Shown: positions 33,690 to 42,915 of the stretch, piece by piece | Position numbering within the stretch: the stretch's first letter is position 1 | Layout: every line of letters starts with the position of its first letter | Assembly: GCF_019655055.1 (NCBI RefSeq) | Contig: NZ_BPFA01000040.1 | Coordinates: forward strand, 1 to 45,432 | DNA length: 45,432 nucleotides | Reading direction: 5' to 3' | Origin: Shewanella sp. MBTL60-112-B2 | Lineage (GTDB): Bacteria > Pseudomonadota > Gammaproteobacteria > Enterobacterales > Shewanellaceae | Made by a program: the position numbers and the translations under genes | The notes under the pieces: model-generated | What the model was told of the DNA's origin: nothing | The model's database searches: none | Seen by the model: the letters and a program-made list of their open reading frames with translations, nothing else

Positions 33690-34934
33690 TTACGGCAGGA
33701 TCTGCTCGCCTTGCCATAATTGAGCGACTTTTTCTCGCTCTCGAATAACATAGGCTTTATCACCATCCACCATCAGCTCTGCTGCACGTGGACGTGAATT
33801 ATAATTAGACGCCATGGTAAAGCCATAGGCACCAGATGAACGCACGGCAAGGTAGTCACCCGCCTGAACATTAAGCTGACGGTCTTTACCTAAAAAGTCT
33901 CCGGTTTCACACACAGGGCCAACAACGTCATAACTGTGGGTTTCACCTGCGCGCCCGATCACCGGAACGATCTTCTGCCAAGCGCTATAAAGAGATGGGC
34001 GGATCAAGTCATTCATCGCGCCATCAACTAAAGCAAAACGCTTATCGCTGTTTTCTTTCAGGTAAAGCACTTGGGTAACAAAGATCCCAGCATTTGCAGC
34101 AATCGCGCGGCCTGGTTCAAAAATCAGTTTAAGCTCGCGATCGCCTAAGCGCTCAAGCAATGCGGCTGCATAAACATCTGGCTGCGGTGGCACTTCATCA
34201 TCGTAAGTCACACCGAGTCCGCCGCCCACATCAAAGTGCTTAATCTCGATACCTTGATCTGCTAAGCGATCGATTAGCGATAGCATTCGATCCATGGCAT
34301 CTAAGAAAGGTTTAATCTCGGTAAGTTGCGATCCAATATGGCAATCTACTCCCTTAACTTCAAGGCCTGCCAATTGGTTAGCACGAGCAAAGATAGCTTC
34401 CGCTTCTTCCATCGCAATACCAAATTTATTCTCTTTAAGGCCGGTCGAAATATAAGGATGAGTACCTGCATCAACATCAGGGTTTACTCGTAGCGATACC
34501 GGTGCCACTTTACCTAGACGCAAGGCCACAAGATTTAGCTGTTCAAGTTCGGCTGCCGACTCAACATTAAAGCAATAGATACCTAGGTTAAGCGCCATTT
34601 CCATCTCGGCGACTGTTTTACCCACGCCTGAGAAAACAACTTTGGCCGGATCGCCGCCAGCTTCAATTACTCGCGACAGCTCACCGCCCGAGACAATATC
34701 AAAGCCACTGCCTAAACGTGCTAACACATTAAGGACAGCAATGTTTGAGTTAGCCTTCACCGCATAACAGATAAGGTGTGGATGCTCGCTCACTGCATTA
34801 TCAAATGCACGCCAATGGCGCTCGAGTGTCGCACGAGAATAGATATAAAGCGGTGTTCCGTGCTGCTTTGCAAGCTCAGCAACTTGACACTGCTCCGCGT
34901 AGAGTTCATCTGCCTGATATAAAAAATGATCCAA
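33690..34934 (-). CDS. lysA: Diaminopimelate decarboxylase
   Basis: A 414-residue PLP enzyme making L-lysine from meso-diaminopimelate, the last lysine step. It has a TIM barrel with the PLP lysine Lys60 in CYAVKANSN, HIGSQ, a phosphate-binding GGGLG and EPGRA. The C-terminal barrel has VCETGDF contributing the catalytic cysteine, and ends with MASNYNSRPR. The start is TTG (TTG GAT CAT), supported by an AAGGA ribosome site inside the end of lptM and by the conserved start MDHFLYQ of related LysA proteins. Only 5 bases separate it from lptM. Confidence 0.95.
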   Translation of the reverse strand: MDHFLYQADELYAEQCQVAELAKQHGTPLYIYSRATLERHWRAFDNAVSEHPHLICYAVKANSNIAVLNVLARLGSGFDIVSGGELSRVIEAGGDPAKVVFSGVGKTVAEMEMALNLGIYCFNVESAAELEQLNLVALRLGKVAPVSLRVNPDVDAGTHPYISTGLKENKFGIAMEEAEAIFARANQLAGLEVKGVDCHIGSQLTEIKPFLDAMDRMLSLIDRLADQGIEIKHFDVGGGLGVTYDDEVPPQPDVYAAALLERLGDRELKLIFEPGRAIAANAGIFVTQVLYLKENSDKRFALVDGAMNDLIRPSLYSAWQKIVPVIGRAGETHSYDVVGPVCETGDFLGKDRQLNVQAGDYLAVRSSGAYGFTMASNYNSRPRAAELMVDGDKAYVIREREKVAQLWQGEQILP

Positions 34935-34939
34935 CGTCT

Positions 34940-35116
34940 TTAGTCCTTTTTGCTCTGTTCGCTTTGCTTATGCTCTGCGTCAGACACCTGCTTGTCAGCT
35001 GCCTGCTGATTAACATCTTGCGGAGGCGCTCTAAATAACGCACTTTTCTGCCCACAACCTAAAAGTACTAGGCTACCAAGCCCTACTAGCAAAAACAGTC
35101 TCATTTTTTTCAACAT
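34940..35116 (-). CDS. lptM: Small lipoprotein LptM (YifL family)
   Basis: A 58-residue lipoprotein. The N-terminus MLKKMRLFLL and lipobox LVLLGC place the lipidated residue at Cys21, followed by CGQKSALFRAPPQ, the typical CGxKGPLxxPP-like start of this family. The tail is hydrophilic. In E. coli LptM (YifL) helps the LptDE lipopolysaccharide translocon mature at the outer membrane. It lies just before lysA and divergent from cyaY, as in many gammaproteobacteria (yifL-dapF in E. coli). An alternative Met is at residue 5. Its short length makes it easy to miss. Confidence 0.85.
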   Translation of the reverse strand: MLKKMRLFLLVGLGSLVLLGCGQKSALFRAPPQDVNQQAADKQVSDAEHKQSEQSKKD

Positions 35117-35515
35117 CGGCTGACCCTTGGAGCAATAACACTATGGCTTGCTATCGGCGAAAATTCTTAATCCTGATGTTTGCAGACAAGCCCGCTGTGC
35201 GTCAACCCTATAACGCATTTATATCAGGCCTTTCTCGCATCAATAGTGCCAAAATCGCTGCGGATAATTGTCAGAAATCACAACTTGATGCTGGATCTCA
35301 GTGCTAATGCAAAATAATTCAACTAATCGTTATACTCATCGCACCAGACCAACCGACCACACACGAGCACAACTAATTGAAATTAAAGTGCTTTAGACAA
35401 ACACTCTCTGAGTAAGATTATTAAGCAGATGATTAACCACAAAATTAATGTGATTGGTAATCACAGATTGGATTGGTAATATGGCTGTATTAACTAAATC
35501 TGAGGAACAATTAGC
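35117..35515. other. Divergent lptM / cyaY promoter region
   Basis: About 400 bases with no gene seen. Near cyaY there is a dyad TGTGATT-GGT-AATCACA (35449-35465), then a repeated GATTGGTAAT and a possible -10 TAATAT (about 35476-35481). The dyad resembles a CRP site but has 7 bases between the TGTGA/TCACA halves instead of 6. Confidence 0.4.
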
Positions 35516-35845
35516 ATGGCGATGACAGATTTCGAATTTCATCAATTGGTTGATGAAATATTTCAAACAATTGATAACGCGATAGAAGTGCTTATTGATG
35601 AACAAGATGCAGATGTCGATGTTGATGGTTCTGGCAATGTGCTGCAGTTAGAGTTCGATGGCGCATCTAAGATCGTCATCAATAAGCAAGAGCCTCTGCA
35701 TGAAATTTGGTTGGCTACCCAATTTGGTGGATTCCATTTCGGCTATGTTGACGGCAAATGGATGGACGAACGTAATGGTCATGAATTTATGCCATTCCTA
35801 GTAGAGTCTATCTACAAGCAAAGCGGCTTAAAATTAGATCTTTAA
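35516..35845 (+). CDS. cyaY: Iron-sulfur assembly frataxin-like protein CyaY
   Basis: A 109-residue bacterial frataxin that binds iron and modulates the IscS desulfurase during iron-sulfur cluster assembly. The acidic first helix (DEIFQTIDNAIEVLIDEQDA) and the beta-sheet motif SKIVINKQEPLHEIWLAT, then GGFHF, are those of CyaY. There is a second in-frame ATG two codons later. The first is kept because of a GAGGAA-like ribosome site. It lies between lptM (divergent) and cyaA (convergent), as in E. coli, hence the gene name. Confidence 0.95.
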   Translation: MAMTDFEFHQLVDEIFQTIDNAIEVLIDEQDADVDVDGSGNVLQLEFDGASKIVINKQEPLHEIWLATQFGGFHFGYVDGKWMDERNGHEFMPFLVESIYKQSGLKLDL

Positions 35846-35929
35846 TTTTATGCTACTGATGGAATGGGGAGGCAACTCCTCATTCAACTTGCTGCACATC
35901 ACCAGCCTTAAAATTTAAAGCTGATCCGT

Positions 35930-38353
35930 TTAAAAATCGACTTCCGAGGCCTCAAGGGTCACGCCAAACGGCACCGCCGTTAACACGCCTTTCACTCGAT
36001 CTAGCTTGAAAAACTGCGGTAAATTAAAGTTCTCTTTAGTCAGCAGTGGATCTTCAAATGTATGGTAATGGCTCAGTTGATTCACTAGCGCATTCACATC
36101 CGTGCCCTCTTGCACATAATGATTAAGCTCATTCATCTCATCTAAGATAAAAACATCTAAGCCCTGCTTTCTTTGACGTAGAAAGTATTGAACTGCGCCT
36201 TTGGCTGCATAGTCCTGGATCACAGCGGGAAGCTTAGCGAAGGGTTCATCGCCCAAGCTTGGCCTAGGCAATTCGAGTAATTTTCGCTGCGACAATTGCT
36301 GATAGAAAGATTTAGCATCACTTAAATTCTCGTAATGCATGCCTCGATTATTGAAGAAGAGTCCATAACGCAGCTTACCCACCTGCAAGGCATAACCTAA
36401 TGTCGCTGAAGTTTGCGCCTTACGACTAAGCCGCACCGCTCGGGATAACAGATCATGCACTGTACGCTCAGTCTGTGAGCGCAGCTTACTGGAGCAGCTG
36501 ATCACCTCAACCGAGACTTCAGCACTGGCTCGTTTCATACCTGGGGTCACAAACGATAATGTATCTAGGATGCTTTTCTCACCCTCGAAATGATGACAAT
36601 GCCACTCACCCCAGCTATTAAGGCTAATAACATCGATAGAGTCCACCATATTCTGATGGCGCCGACCGATAGAGAACACATTACTGTTCATGTAGTCGAC
36701 CATAATATCTTGCCCCGACCAACTCTCCGTAGGATCACTATTGAAGTTAAGCAAGAACACTAATTTTCGAAAATGCCAAGGCTGATAAAGTGCCATCTTA
36801 GACACCTTAGTCGACTCATGTAGCACAAGCCCGTCGAGTCGATTTGCCGCTCGGGTTAAATAGATAGATTTTCGCTTACTCTGCCGAACCTCATACCAAC
36901 GAGTTTTATCATTGGCAACGCCATTGAGACTAGCCCACACAAGGAGCTTGGCCTTACTCTTAGAATGAAATACCGCGCTGTGTTCGAGAAAGTTCCTAGG
37001 CTCTGGAGAGCAGCGATATAGATAATATTGTTCATCCTGCTTACTGTAGATCACCGAAAGATACGGCTCTAAAATAGAACGACTCCAAAGCGAATTAAGA
37101 CGCATAATCTGGTTAGCGTCTTCGCTAAAATAGGTATGCAACTTTCGGGTTAATAGGCCTAATTCAGAGATCCGTAAACTTTCACTGAGTCTATGAGTCG
37201 AGGCAAACTGCAGTAGGGTTCGATAGCTACCCAGCATCAACTCATTGAGCTGCTCGTTAAACCACTGCAATTGACCGCAGTGCCAGTTTTCACAATCGTC
37301 TAAGGTTTTCAATAAGCTTTCAGACCAATTCCAATTACTCACCAGCTTCTTCATCTTGTAATATCGCCAGTCGACAACTTGATCGTTCTGACTCAGCTTT
37401 ACACCACACTTTAGATAGAAACAGCGGCGGGCAATTTCAAGCCTGCGCCCTTCGCCACGCCCTAAAAGATAAGACTCTATCGACTCATAAAGCAGATAGT
37501 AAGCGTCATTGCTGGAGGAAAAGTCGCCTGCTAAGGTGCGCTGCCAGATCCGCTCACTCACAAGGCGAGTATGGGGATATTCACTGGCATAAGCTTCCAG
37601 AAGAAGCACCTTAAGCAGTGCCTTATGAGGCTTGTCGACGCCCTTATAGAGCTGCCAAAGCGAGGCGCCAAAATATTCACTGGCTGGCAAAGCGTTAGTG
37701 TCACCCAAAGATAGTAACTTTGGAGATTTAGCGGCATTGGGCCACCATCCAATCGGCTTGCCTGCCAAACGAAACTGGCTGCGATAAAATTCTTCGAGTA
37801 ATAACCAATGCTGAGCGCTACCACTATGCTCTTGCCCCATGCTGTTATAGAGATCCGTTTGCTCTCCTTGCTCCCGAATAAACTGCTCTGGATGCACTAA
37901 ATAGAAGTTCACCTCTAAATCAAACTTTGCAAACCACTGAGTCAATAAGACGGCTTTATTAGCGAGTAACTCACACTCATCTTTACTCAGTTGTTCGTTA
38001 TGCACTAACCAGACGTCAATATCGCTTTGGGGGTTTTGACCAAAACTGGAGGTACTGCCCATGCTGTAAATCCCCTCTATTAAAGGGATATCGCTAATGG
38101 CTGCAGTAGAAAGGTCTATTTCAAGGGTTTCGCAAGCGTCTATGGTTTCTGAGTCGGTGTGATAATCCACTATCCCACAGGGTGTGAGAGGGCCATTATA
38201 CCCAGGTAGTTTTGAGGCGTGGAAATGTAAAAAAGCAGGGATTAGCCGAAGAAGATGCCGCTTTAATGGCGACAGTAAAGCTATCGCTCTAGCATGCCTG
38301 ATGATATTTAATCGCTCGGCGGCATGTCGAAGCTTATCAATATCTTCTAGCAA
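35930..38353 (-). CDS. cyaA: Class I adenylate cyclase
   Basis: Makes cyclic AMP from ATP, the signal for CRP. About 807 residues from the start chosen here; E. coli CyaA has 848. The catalytic signature MGSTSSFGQ (98-106) and SDIDVW (110-115) carries the acidic metal-binding pair. EYFGASLWQLYKG and KALLKVLLLEAYASEYP are the second class I signature. The C-terminal regulatory part is shorter than in E. coli. No ATG or GTG lies near the N-terminus. Candidates are TTG 38353 (AAGG 9 bases upstream), TTG 38362, ATA 38374 behind GGGGGGAG, and TTG 38416. The last lies beside a CRP site and lacks a ribosome site, so the coding extension is doubtful. E. coli cyaA also starts with TTG. Confidence 0.92.
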   Translation of the reverse strand: MLEDIDKLRHAAERLNIIRHARAIALLSPLKRHLLRLIPAFLHFHASKLPGYNGPLTPCGIVDYHTDSETIDACETLEIDLSTAAISDIPLIEGIYSMGSTSSFGQNPQSDIDVWLVHNEQLSKDECELLANKAVLLTQWFAKFDLEVNFYLVHPEQFIREQGEQTDLYNSMGQEHSGSAQHWLLLEEFYRSQFRLAGKPIGWWPNAAKSPKLLSLGDTNALPASEYFGASLWQLYKGVDKPHKALLKVLLLEAYASEYPHTRLVSERIWQRTLAGDFSSSNDAYYLLYESIESYLLGRGEGRRLEIARRCFYLKCGVKLSQNDQVVDWRYYKMKKLVSNWNWSESLLKTLDDCENWHCGQLQWFNEQLNELMLGSYRTLLQFASTHRLSESLRISELGLLTRKLHTYFSEDANQIMRLNSLWSRSILEPYLSVIYSKQDEQYYLYRCSPEPRNFLEHSAVFHSKSKAKLLVWASLNGVANDKTRWYEVRQSKRKSIYLTRAANRLDGLVLHESTKVSKMALYQPWHFRKLVFLLNFNSDPTESWSGQDIMVDYMNSNVFSIGRRHQNMVDSIDVISLNSWGEWHCHHFEGEKSILDTLSFVTPGMKRASAEVSVEVISCSSKLRSQTERTVHDLLSRAVRLSRKAQTSATLGYALQVGKLRYGLFFNNRGMHYENLSDAKSFYQQLSQRKLLELPRPSLGDEPFAKLPAVIQDYAAKGAVQYFLRQRKQGLDVFILDEMNELNHYVQEGTDVNALVNQLSHYHTFEDPLLTKENFNLPQFFKLDRVKGVLTAVPFGVTLEASEVDF

Positions 38354-38418
38354 TCTATTCAACCTTAGAAATATATAACTCCCCCCTAATGTATACGCCA
38401 AACTGATCTGCAGCAAGT

Positions 38419-38440
38419 AAATGCGATCAAGATCACACTT
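38419..38440. promoter_or_regulatory. CRP site in the cyaA promoter region
   Basis: The minus strand reads AAGTGTGATCTTGATCGCATTT in two halves, TGTGA-TCTTGA-TCGCA, matching 9 of 10 CRP core positions and most of the 22-base consensus. It lies about 70 bases upstream of the probable cyaA start and about 120 before hemC. In E. coli, cAMP-CRP represses cyaA from a site in its promoter, so feedback control is likely here too. Confidence 0.75.
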
Positions 38441-38551
38441 TTTCGTGATTTAGAACAGGGTGAACTTCAAAGAATCAAAAGCAGAGCGTTACATCTGTAA
38501 TCGGGCGGTGTTAGCATTGAAGCAAATAAGTTCTAAGATGGAATATCGAGC

Positions 38552-39484
38552 ATGTCTCAAAATCTGATCCGTATCGCAACACGTAAGAGCCCTCTTGCCA
38601 TGTGGCAAGCCGAATTTGTGAAAGCTGAACTGGAAAAAATCCATGAAGGCCTCACAGTAGAATTGCTACCAATGAGCACTAAAGGTGACATCATCTTAGA
38701 TACTCCGCTTGCTAAAGTGGGCGGTAAAGGCTTATTCGTTAAAGAACTCGAAGTGGCAATGCTAGAAGGCCAAGCTGATATCGCTGTTCACTCGATGAAA
38801 GATGTGCCAGTTGAGTTCCCTGAAGGCCTAGGCCTTGAAGTGATTTGTGAGCGTGAAGATCCACGTGATGCTTTCGTATCAAATACCTACAAAACAATCG
38901 AAGACTTGCCACAAGGCGCGGTAGTCGGTACTTCTAGCCTACGTCGTCAGTGCCAAATTCGTGCTGCGCGTCCAGATCTAGTGATCAAAGATCTACGTGG
39001 TAACGTGGGGACTCGTCTAGCAAAACTAGATGCTGGTAACTATGACGCGATTATCCTTGCAGCAGCAGGCCTTAAGCGCCTTAAGCTTGAAGAAAGAATC
39101 GCTAGCTTTATTTCAGCCGAACAATCACTACCAGCAAACGGCCAAGGCGCTGTAGGTATTGAGTGTCGTACAGATGACGCTCGTGTTAAGGCTCTACTTG
39201 CACCGCTTGAGCACGCTGAAACGCGTATCCGTGTTATTGCAGAACGTGCAATGAACACTCGCCTTGAAGGTGGTTGTCAGGTACCAATTGGTGCTTACGC
39301 TGAAATCGACGGTGACACATTAAACCTACGCGGTTTAGTGGGTAACCCAGATGGTAGCCAAATCATCACTGGCGCAACCTCAGGCAGCACTGCAGATGCA
39401 GAGAAACTAGGCGTTGCACTCGCTGAAGAACTGCTAAGCAAGGGTGCTAAAACCATTCTTGACGCTGTTTACGCGAACGCGTAA
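38552..39484 (+). CDS. hemC: Porphobilinogen deaminase (hydroxymethylbilane synthase)
   Basis: A 310-residue enzyme joining four porphobilinogens into hydroxymethylbilane for haem and sirohaem. The dipyrromethane cofactor attaches to Cys242 in LEGGCQVPIG. The catalytic Asp84 lies in HSMKDVP. GTSSLRRQ and DLRGNVGTRL bind the acidic substrate chains. Length matches E. coli HemC (313). It is divergent from cyaA and is the first gene of hemCDXY. hemD begins 7 bases after its stop codon. Confidence 0.97.
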   Translation: MSQNLIRIATRKSPLAMWQAEFVKAELEKIHEGLTVELLPMSTKGDIILDTPLAKVGGKGLFVKELEVAMLEGQADIAVHSMKDVPVEFPEGLGLEVICEREDPRDAFVSNTYKTIEDLPQGAVVGTSSLRRQCQIRAARPDLVIKDLRGNVGTRLAKLDAGNYDAIILAAAGLKRLKLEERIASFISAEQSLPANGQGAVGIECRTDDARVKALLAPLEHAETRIRVIAERAMNTRLEGGCQVPIGAYAEIDGDTLNLRGLVGNPDGSQIITGATSGSTADAEKLGVALAEELLSKGAKTILDAVYANA

Positions 39485-39491
39485 CACCCAG

Positions 39492-40223
39492 ATGAAAGTC
39501 TTACTGACGCGCCCAGAAGGGCGCAATCAGTTGATGGCAGAGGCGTTGACTCAGCGCAACGTCTCTTACTTCATCACGCCACTACTTAACGTTCAGTCCA
39601 CTTCTAATCTTGATGCTAATCAAATTGATACACAGCTTAATCGAGCCGACATTATCATTTTTATCAGCACCAATGCCGTTGCTTTCGCTTCTCAAGCCAT
39701 TAATCATCAATGGCCTAGCACTGCGCAATATTTTGCCGTTGGCGATGCCACTCATGCTGCGCTAGAACAACTTGGGATTAATGCCCAAAAAGCACCAGAC
39801 GACTGCCAACAAACCGAAGGTTTACTCACCCTTCCCTCTTTGACTGATGTTGCAGGTAAGCAGATTATTATCGTTAGAGGTCAAGGTGGCAGAGAAGATT
39901 TAGCCACTGAGCTCATTAACAGAAATGCCTTACTCAGCTATTGGGAAGTCTATAAACGTGGCTGTCCAACGCTTGATGCAGCAGACCTTTGCCTGCAATG
40001 GCAAAGCTTCGGCATTAACACTATTATCATTACCAGTGGCGAAATACTCGATAACCTAGTTAAAACAGTGCCAAAAGAGCTATTTGCTTGGCTGCAAACT
40101 TGTCATATTATAGTCCCTAGCCCCCGAGTATATGAAAAGGCAAAGGCTTATGGCCTTGTACATGTTAGCAATGCTAGCGCCGCTAACACTAATGCCATGC
40201 TGGCTGCGTTATCTTTAAAGTAG
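39492..40223 (+). CDS. hemD: Uroporphyrinogen-III synthase
   Basis: A 243-residue enzyme that closes hydroxymethylbilane with inversion of ring D to uroporphyrinogen III. The family is poorly conserved. MKVLLTRPEGRNQLMAEAL at the start, FISTNAVAFA, AVGDATHAAL, IIIVRGQGGREDLATEL and IITSGEILDNL are its recurring segments. The ATG at 39492 is chosen over a frame extension back into hemC because the protein then starts at the conserved LLTRPE. Translation is probably coupled to hemC. Confidence 0.93.
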   Translation: MKVLLTRPEGRNQLMAEALTQRNVSYFITPLLNVQSTSNLDANQIDTQLNRADIIIFISTNAVAFASQAINHQWPSTAQYFAVGDATHAALEQLGINAQKAPDDCQQTEGLLTLPSLTDVAGKQIIIVRGQGGREDLATELINRNALLSYWEVYKRGCPTLDAADLCLQWQSFGINTIIITSGEILDNLVKTVPKELFAWLQTCHIIVPSPRVYEKAKAYGLVHVSNASAANTNAMLAALSLK

Positions 40224-40287
40224 TTCGCAGCTAACTTAAGTTAATACTCGCTATTACTGCAGCATCATAGCTTTCAAGGACTGTTTA

Positions 40288-41463
40288 ATGGAAACCAAGA
40301 ACACTGACGCCAGCGCTTCAGAGCCAACTACTGAGCAAACTGTAGCGCAGCCAGTTAACGACACTCTGTCAGCCTCGCAAAGTCTGCCGAATGAAAGCAC
40401 TAGCTCTAATGAAAGCACAGTGCAAACGCAGTCATCTCAAAGCAAGCCTGCGCCTTGGGGGATTATCTTTACCCTATTCTTATTACTGTTACTGACTTTT
40501 GCAGCAACAGCTGGCGGATATTACTTCTATCAACAACTACAGGCTCAGCAAGACGAAACCGCTGAACTGCAGCAAGCGCTAGAGCAAAAATTACAAACAG
40601 TACTCATTGAGCCAAATCAGCGAATTGCTTTCTTAGAACAGCAACAAAACCAATTTAAGTCTAGCGTCGACTTAACCATGGCTCAGACGCTCGATCAGCA
40701 AACTCAGCTTGAAGAGCGAGTATCGATTATCGCCCAGCGCAACCCTAACCATTGGCGTGCAGAAGAAGCTAAGTACCTAGTTAGACTTGCAGGCCAGAAG
40801 CTCTGGCTTGAGAAAGACCCAAGCACAGCAACTAGCCTATTAAGAGCGGCTGATGAACGTATAAAGTCGATGCGCGATCCTTCTTTAATGCCGCTTAGAA
40901 AAGCGCTATCAAAAGATATTGCCGCCGTAGCGACGATAAAAAACACCGATATATCGGGCACTGTGTTGACCTTAGACACCATCATCGATGGCTTAGAAAA
41001 GTTACCTTTAAATCGAGCAGAGACCCACTTCTCGGCAGATGAACTCGCCGATACAGAAGTCAGTCACTCGCTCGATGACTGGCAATCTAACCTAGCAAAA
41101 TCTTGGCAAGCACTCATTGATGACTTCGTTATTGTTAGAAAGCGCACCACAGATGCGGCGCCATTGCTTGAGCCTGACCAACAGTGGTACTTAGTCGAAA
41201 ATACTCGCAATAAACTGCTGCAAGCTCAACTTGCCCTTTATCGTCAAGATCAGGTTAATTTCCGCAACTCAATCAAGCTTGCGAGAAAATGGATTTTTCA
41301 ATATTTCGATCTAAAAGATCAGCAAACCATTGATACGCTTGCGACCTTAGATGCTTTAGAGACACTGAAGATCCAAACGACCAGTATTGAACGCTTCGAA
41401 GCATCTAACCTACTTAACCAATTAGTCACTTATGGCAACTTAATGACAGAGGAGACGCAGTAA
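40288..41463 (+). CDS. hemX: HemX-like inner-membrane protein
   Basis: A 391-residue protein annotated in the family as uroporphyrinogen-III C-methyltransferase-like, though it has no methyltransferase motif. A Ser/Thr/Gln-rich cytoplasmic N-terminus (1-56) leads to one transmembrane helix (57-81), a coiled coil (about 82-120) and a helical periplasmic domain. Its biochemical role is not settled; the constant place between hemD and hemY suggests membrane organisation of haem synthesis. Its stop overlaps the hemY start (TAATG). Confidence 0.88.
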   Translation: METKNTDASASEPTTEQTVAQPVNDTLSASQSLPNESTSSNESTVQTQSSQSKPAPWGIIFTLFLLLLLTFAATAGGYYFYQQLQAQQDETAELQQALEQKLQTVLIEPNQRIAFLEQQQNQFKSSVDLTMAQTLDQQTQLEERVSIIAQRNPNHWRAEEAKYLVRLAGQKLWLEKDPSTATSLLRAADERIKSMRDPSLMPLRKALSKDIAAVATIKNTDISGTVLTLDTIIDGLEKLPLNRAETHFSADELADTEVSHSLDDWQSNLAKSWQALIDDFVIVRKRTTDAAPLLEPDQQWYLVENTRNKLLQAQLALYRQDQVNFRNSIKLARKWIFQYFDLKDQQTIDTLATLDALETLKIQTTSIERFEASNLLNQLVTYGNLMTEETQ

Positions 41464-42632
41464 TGGTCAGAGCGCTCGTCTATCTTGTCATTATCTTATT
41501 AGGACTGTGCATTAGTCCTTTTCTTGTAGGCAGTAAGGGCTACCTTTATCTAGCAATTGGTGACTATCAGGTTGAAACCAGTATTGTATTCGCCGTTATT
41601 GCACTGATCATCTTTTACAGCTTATTGCAGTTAGTTGAGTTCGTTGTTGTTTGGTTATTGAACATGATACTCAGTAGCCGTTATCTTCCTGAAAGATGGC
41701 GTAAAAAAGCCGCAAGGAAACACACCCTTCTTGGCGCACTCGCGTTGGCGGAAGAAGACTGGCCCGCTGCCGAAAAAGCCATGGCTAAAGGCGCCGAGAA
41801 AGGCGAAATTCCAGCCCTCAACTTACTCGCCGCAGCTCGAGCTGCGCACCATCAAGATAACCATCAAGTCCGTGATGAATATCTAGCTAAGGCGCAACTA
41901 GAGCCCCTAGCCGTCAAGGCGGTTCGCACTACTCGTACTCGTTATTTATTGCAACAAGGTGATCTTATTGCCGCGAGAGAAGAGTTAGATAAACTGAATC
42001 CGACCAGTAAAAGCAAGCAACCCGTTCTCAAGTTAGCCATCGAGCTTTATCAGGCACAACAAGATTGGCAAGCTCTGAAGCTACTGCTGCCTATCGTGAG
42101 TAAAAAGCACATTTTGGCTGATGATGCCTTCCAGGCCTTGTCGCTAAAAACCAATACGGCGTTGCTAACAGAGGCAAGTAAAGCCAATGAGCAAGAGCTA
42201 GAAAAGTGTTGGCACTGGCTCTCTCGAGCAGAAAGAAAGCAGGCAGAATATATAGCACTGTATGCCATTGGGCTGAGCCGCTTTGAACGAAAAGCAGAAG
42301 CGATAAAGATGTTACTTAAGCAAGTAAAGACCTCTGCGGCACCATCCATTTTTAAGGCGCTAGCTGAAGTGCTCACACCAGCAGATGTTGAAGCTAAAAA
42401 GCAGTTGCTTGCCTTAGAAACTCAATTTGAAAATAACGTCGACTATCAAACTTGCTTAGCTAAGCTGTATCAGCAAAACCATGATTATCATCAGGCCAAA
42501 ATCTGGTGGCAAAAAGCCTGTTACCTGCAAGATGACAAGGATAGTTTGCATGCTCTCGCTGATGCTCAGGAGCACTTAGGTGAGCTCAACAGGGCCCTGC
42601 AAACCAGACGTAATGCGGCTAAATTAATTTAG
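41463..42632 (+). CDS. hemY: HemY-like protein with TPR-type repeats
   Basis: A 389-residue inner-membrane protein: two N-terminal transmembrane helices (about 1-22 and 40-66), then a helical-repeat (TPR-like) domain with repeated Ala-rich pairs such as LLGALALAEEDWPAAEKAM. It is unrelated to Bacillus HemY (protoporphyrinogen oxidase). The role is unclear, with proposed links to haem synthesis enzymes in the membrane. It starts with a one-base overlap with hemX and is followed by a terminator. Confidence 0.9.
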   Translation: MVRALVYLVIILLGLCISPFLVGSKGYLYLAIGDYQVETSIVFAVIALIIFYSLLQLVEFVVVWLLNMILSSRYLPERWRKKAARKHTLLGALALAEEDWPAAEKAMAKGAEKGEIPALNLLAAARAAHHQDNHQVRDEYLAKAQLEPLAVKAVRTTRTRYLLQQGDLIAAREELDKLNPTSKSKQPVLKLAIELYQAQQDWQALKLLLPIVSKKHILADDAFQALSLKTNTALLTEASKANEQELEKCWHWLSRAERKQAEYIALYAIGLSRFERKAEAIKMLLKQVKTSAAPSIFKALAEVLTPADVEAKKQLLALETQFENNVDYQTCLAKLYQQNHDYHQAKIWWQKACYLQDDKDSLHALADAQEHLGELNRALQTRRNAAKLI

Positions 42633-42652
42633 CCTTTATATCTTTTTTAACT

Positions 42653-42682
42653 AAAGGTCGCTATTTATGCGGCCTTTTTTTA
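42653..42682 (+). terminator. Terminator of hemCDXY
   Basis: Stem AAAGGTCGC / GCGGCCTTT (one G-T pair) with a TATTTAT loop, followed by a long T-run, 20 bases after the hemY stop codon. Confidence 0.85.
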
Positions 42683-42799
42683 TTTAACGAAATCTGCTGT
42701 ACTGCCACTGTAATTCTAAGCATTTGATAACAAGTCTATTCCCCTGCTATAGCTGCATTTTACATTAATTATTCCTAGCCTCACTTGACTTCCCTCGAT

Positions 42800-42827
42800 T
42801 TGACAACGCCACAAGGCAGTACAGAAT
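42800..42827 (+). promoter_or_regulatory. Possible promoter of the giant adhesin
   Basis: A perfect -35 TTGACA (42800-42805), a 16-base spacer and CAGAAT (42822-42827, 4 of 6). It would give a leader of about 80 bases. The rest of 42683-42915 shows no other recognised signal. Confidence 0.4.
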
Positions 42828-42915
42828 TTGTACTATCAATAGAAAAATAATGACTAACTAAGTATTGATATCCCCTCTATTTAACTCAAGGATGAGCCAG
42901 TTAGAGCACTTAATA

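Noticed and set aside
39444..39491. HemD starting inside hemC
   Set aside because: The overlap would add 16 unrelated residues before the conserved LLTRPE start; ATG 39492 is well placed.
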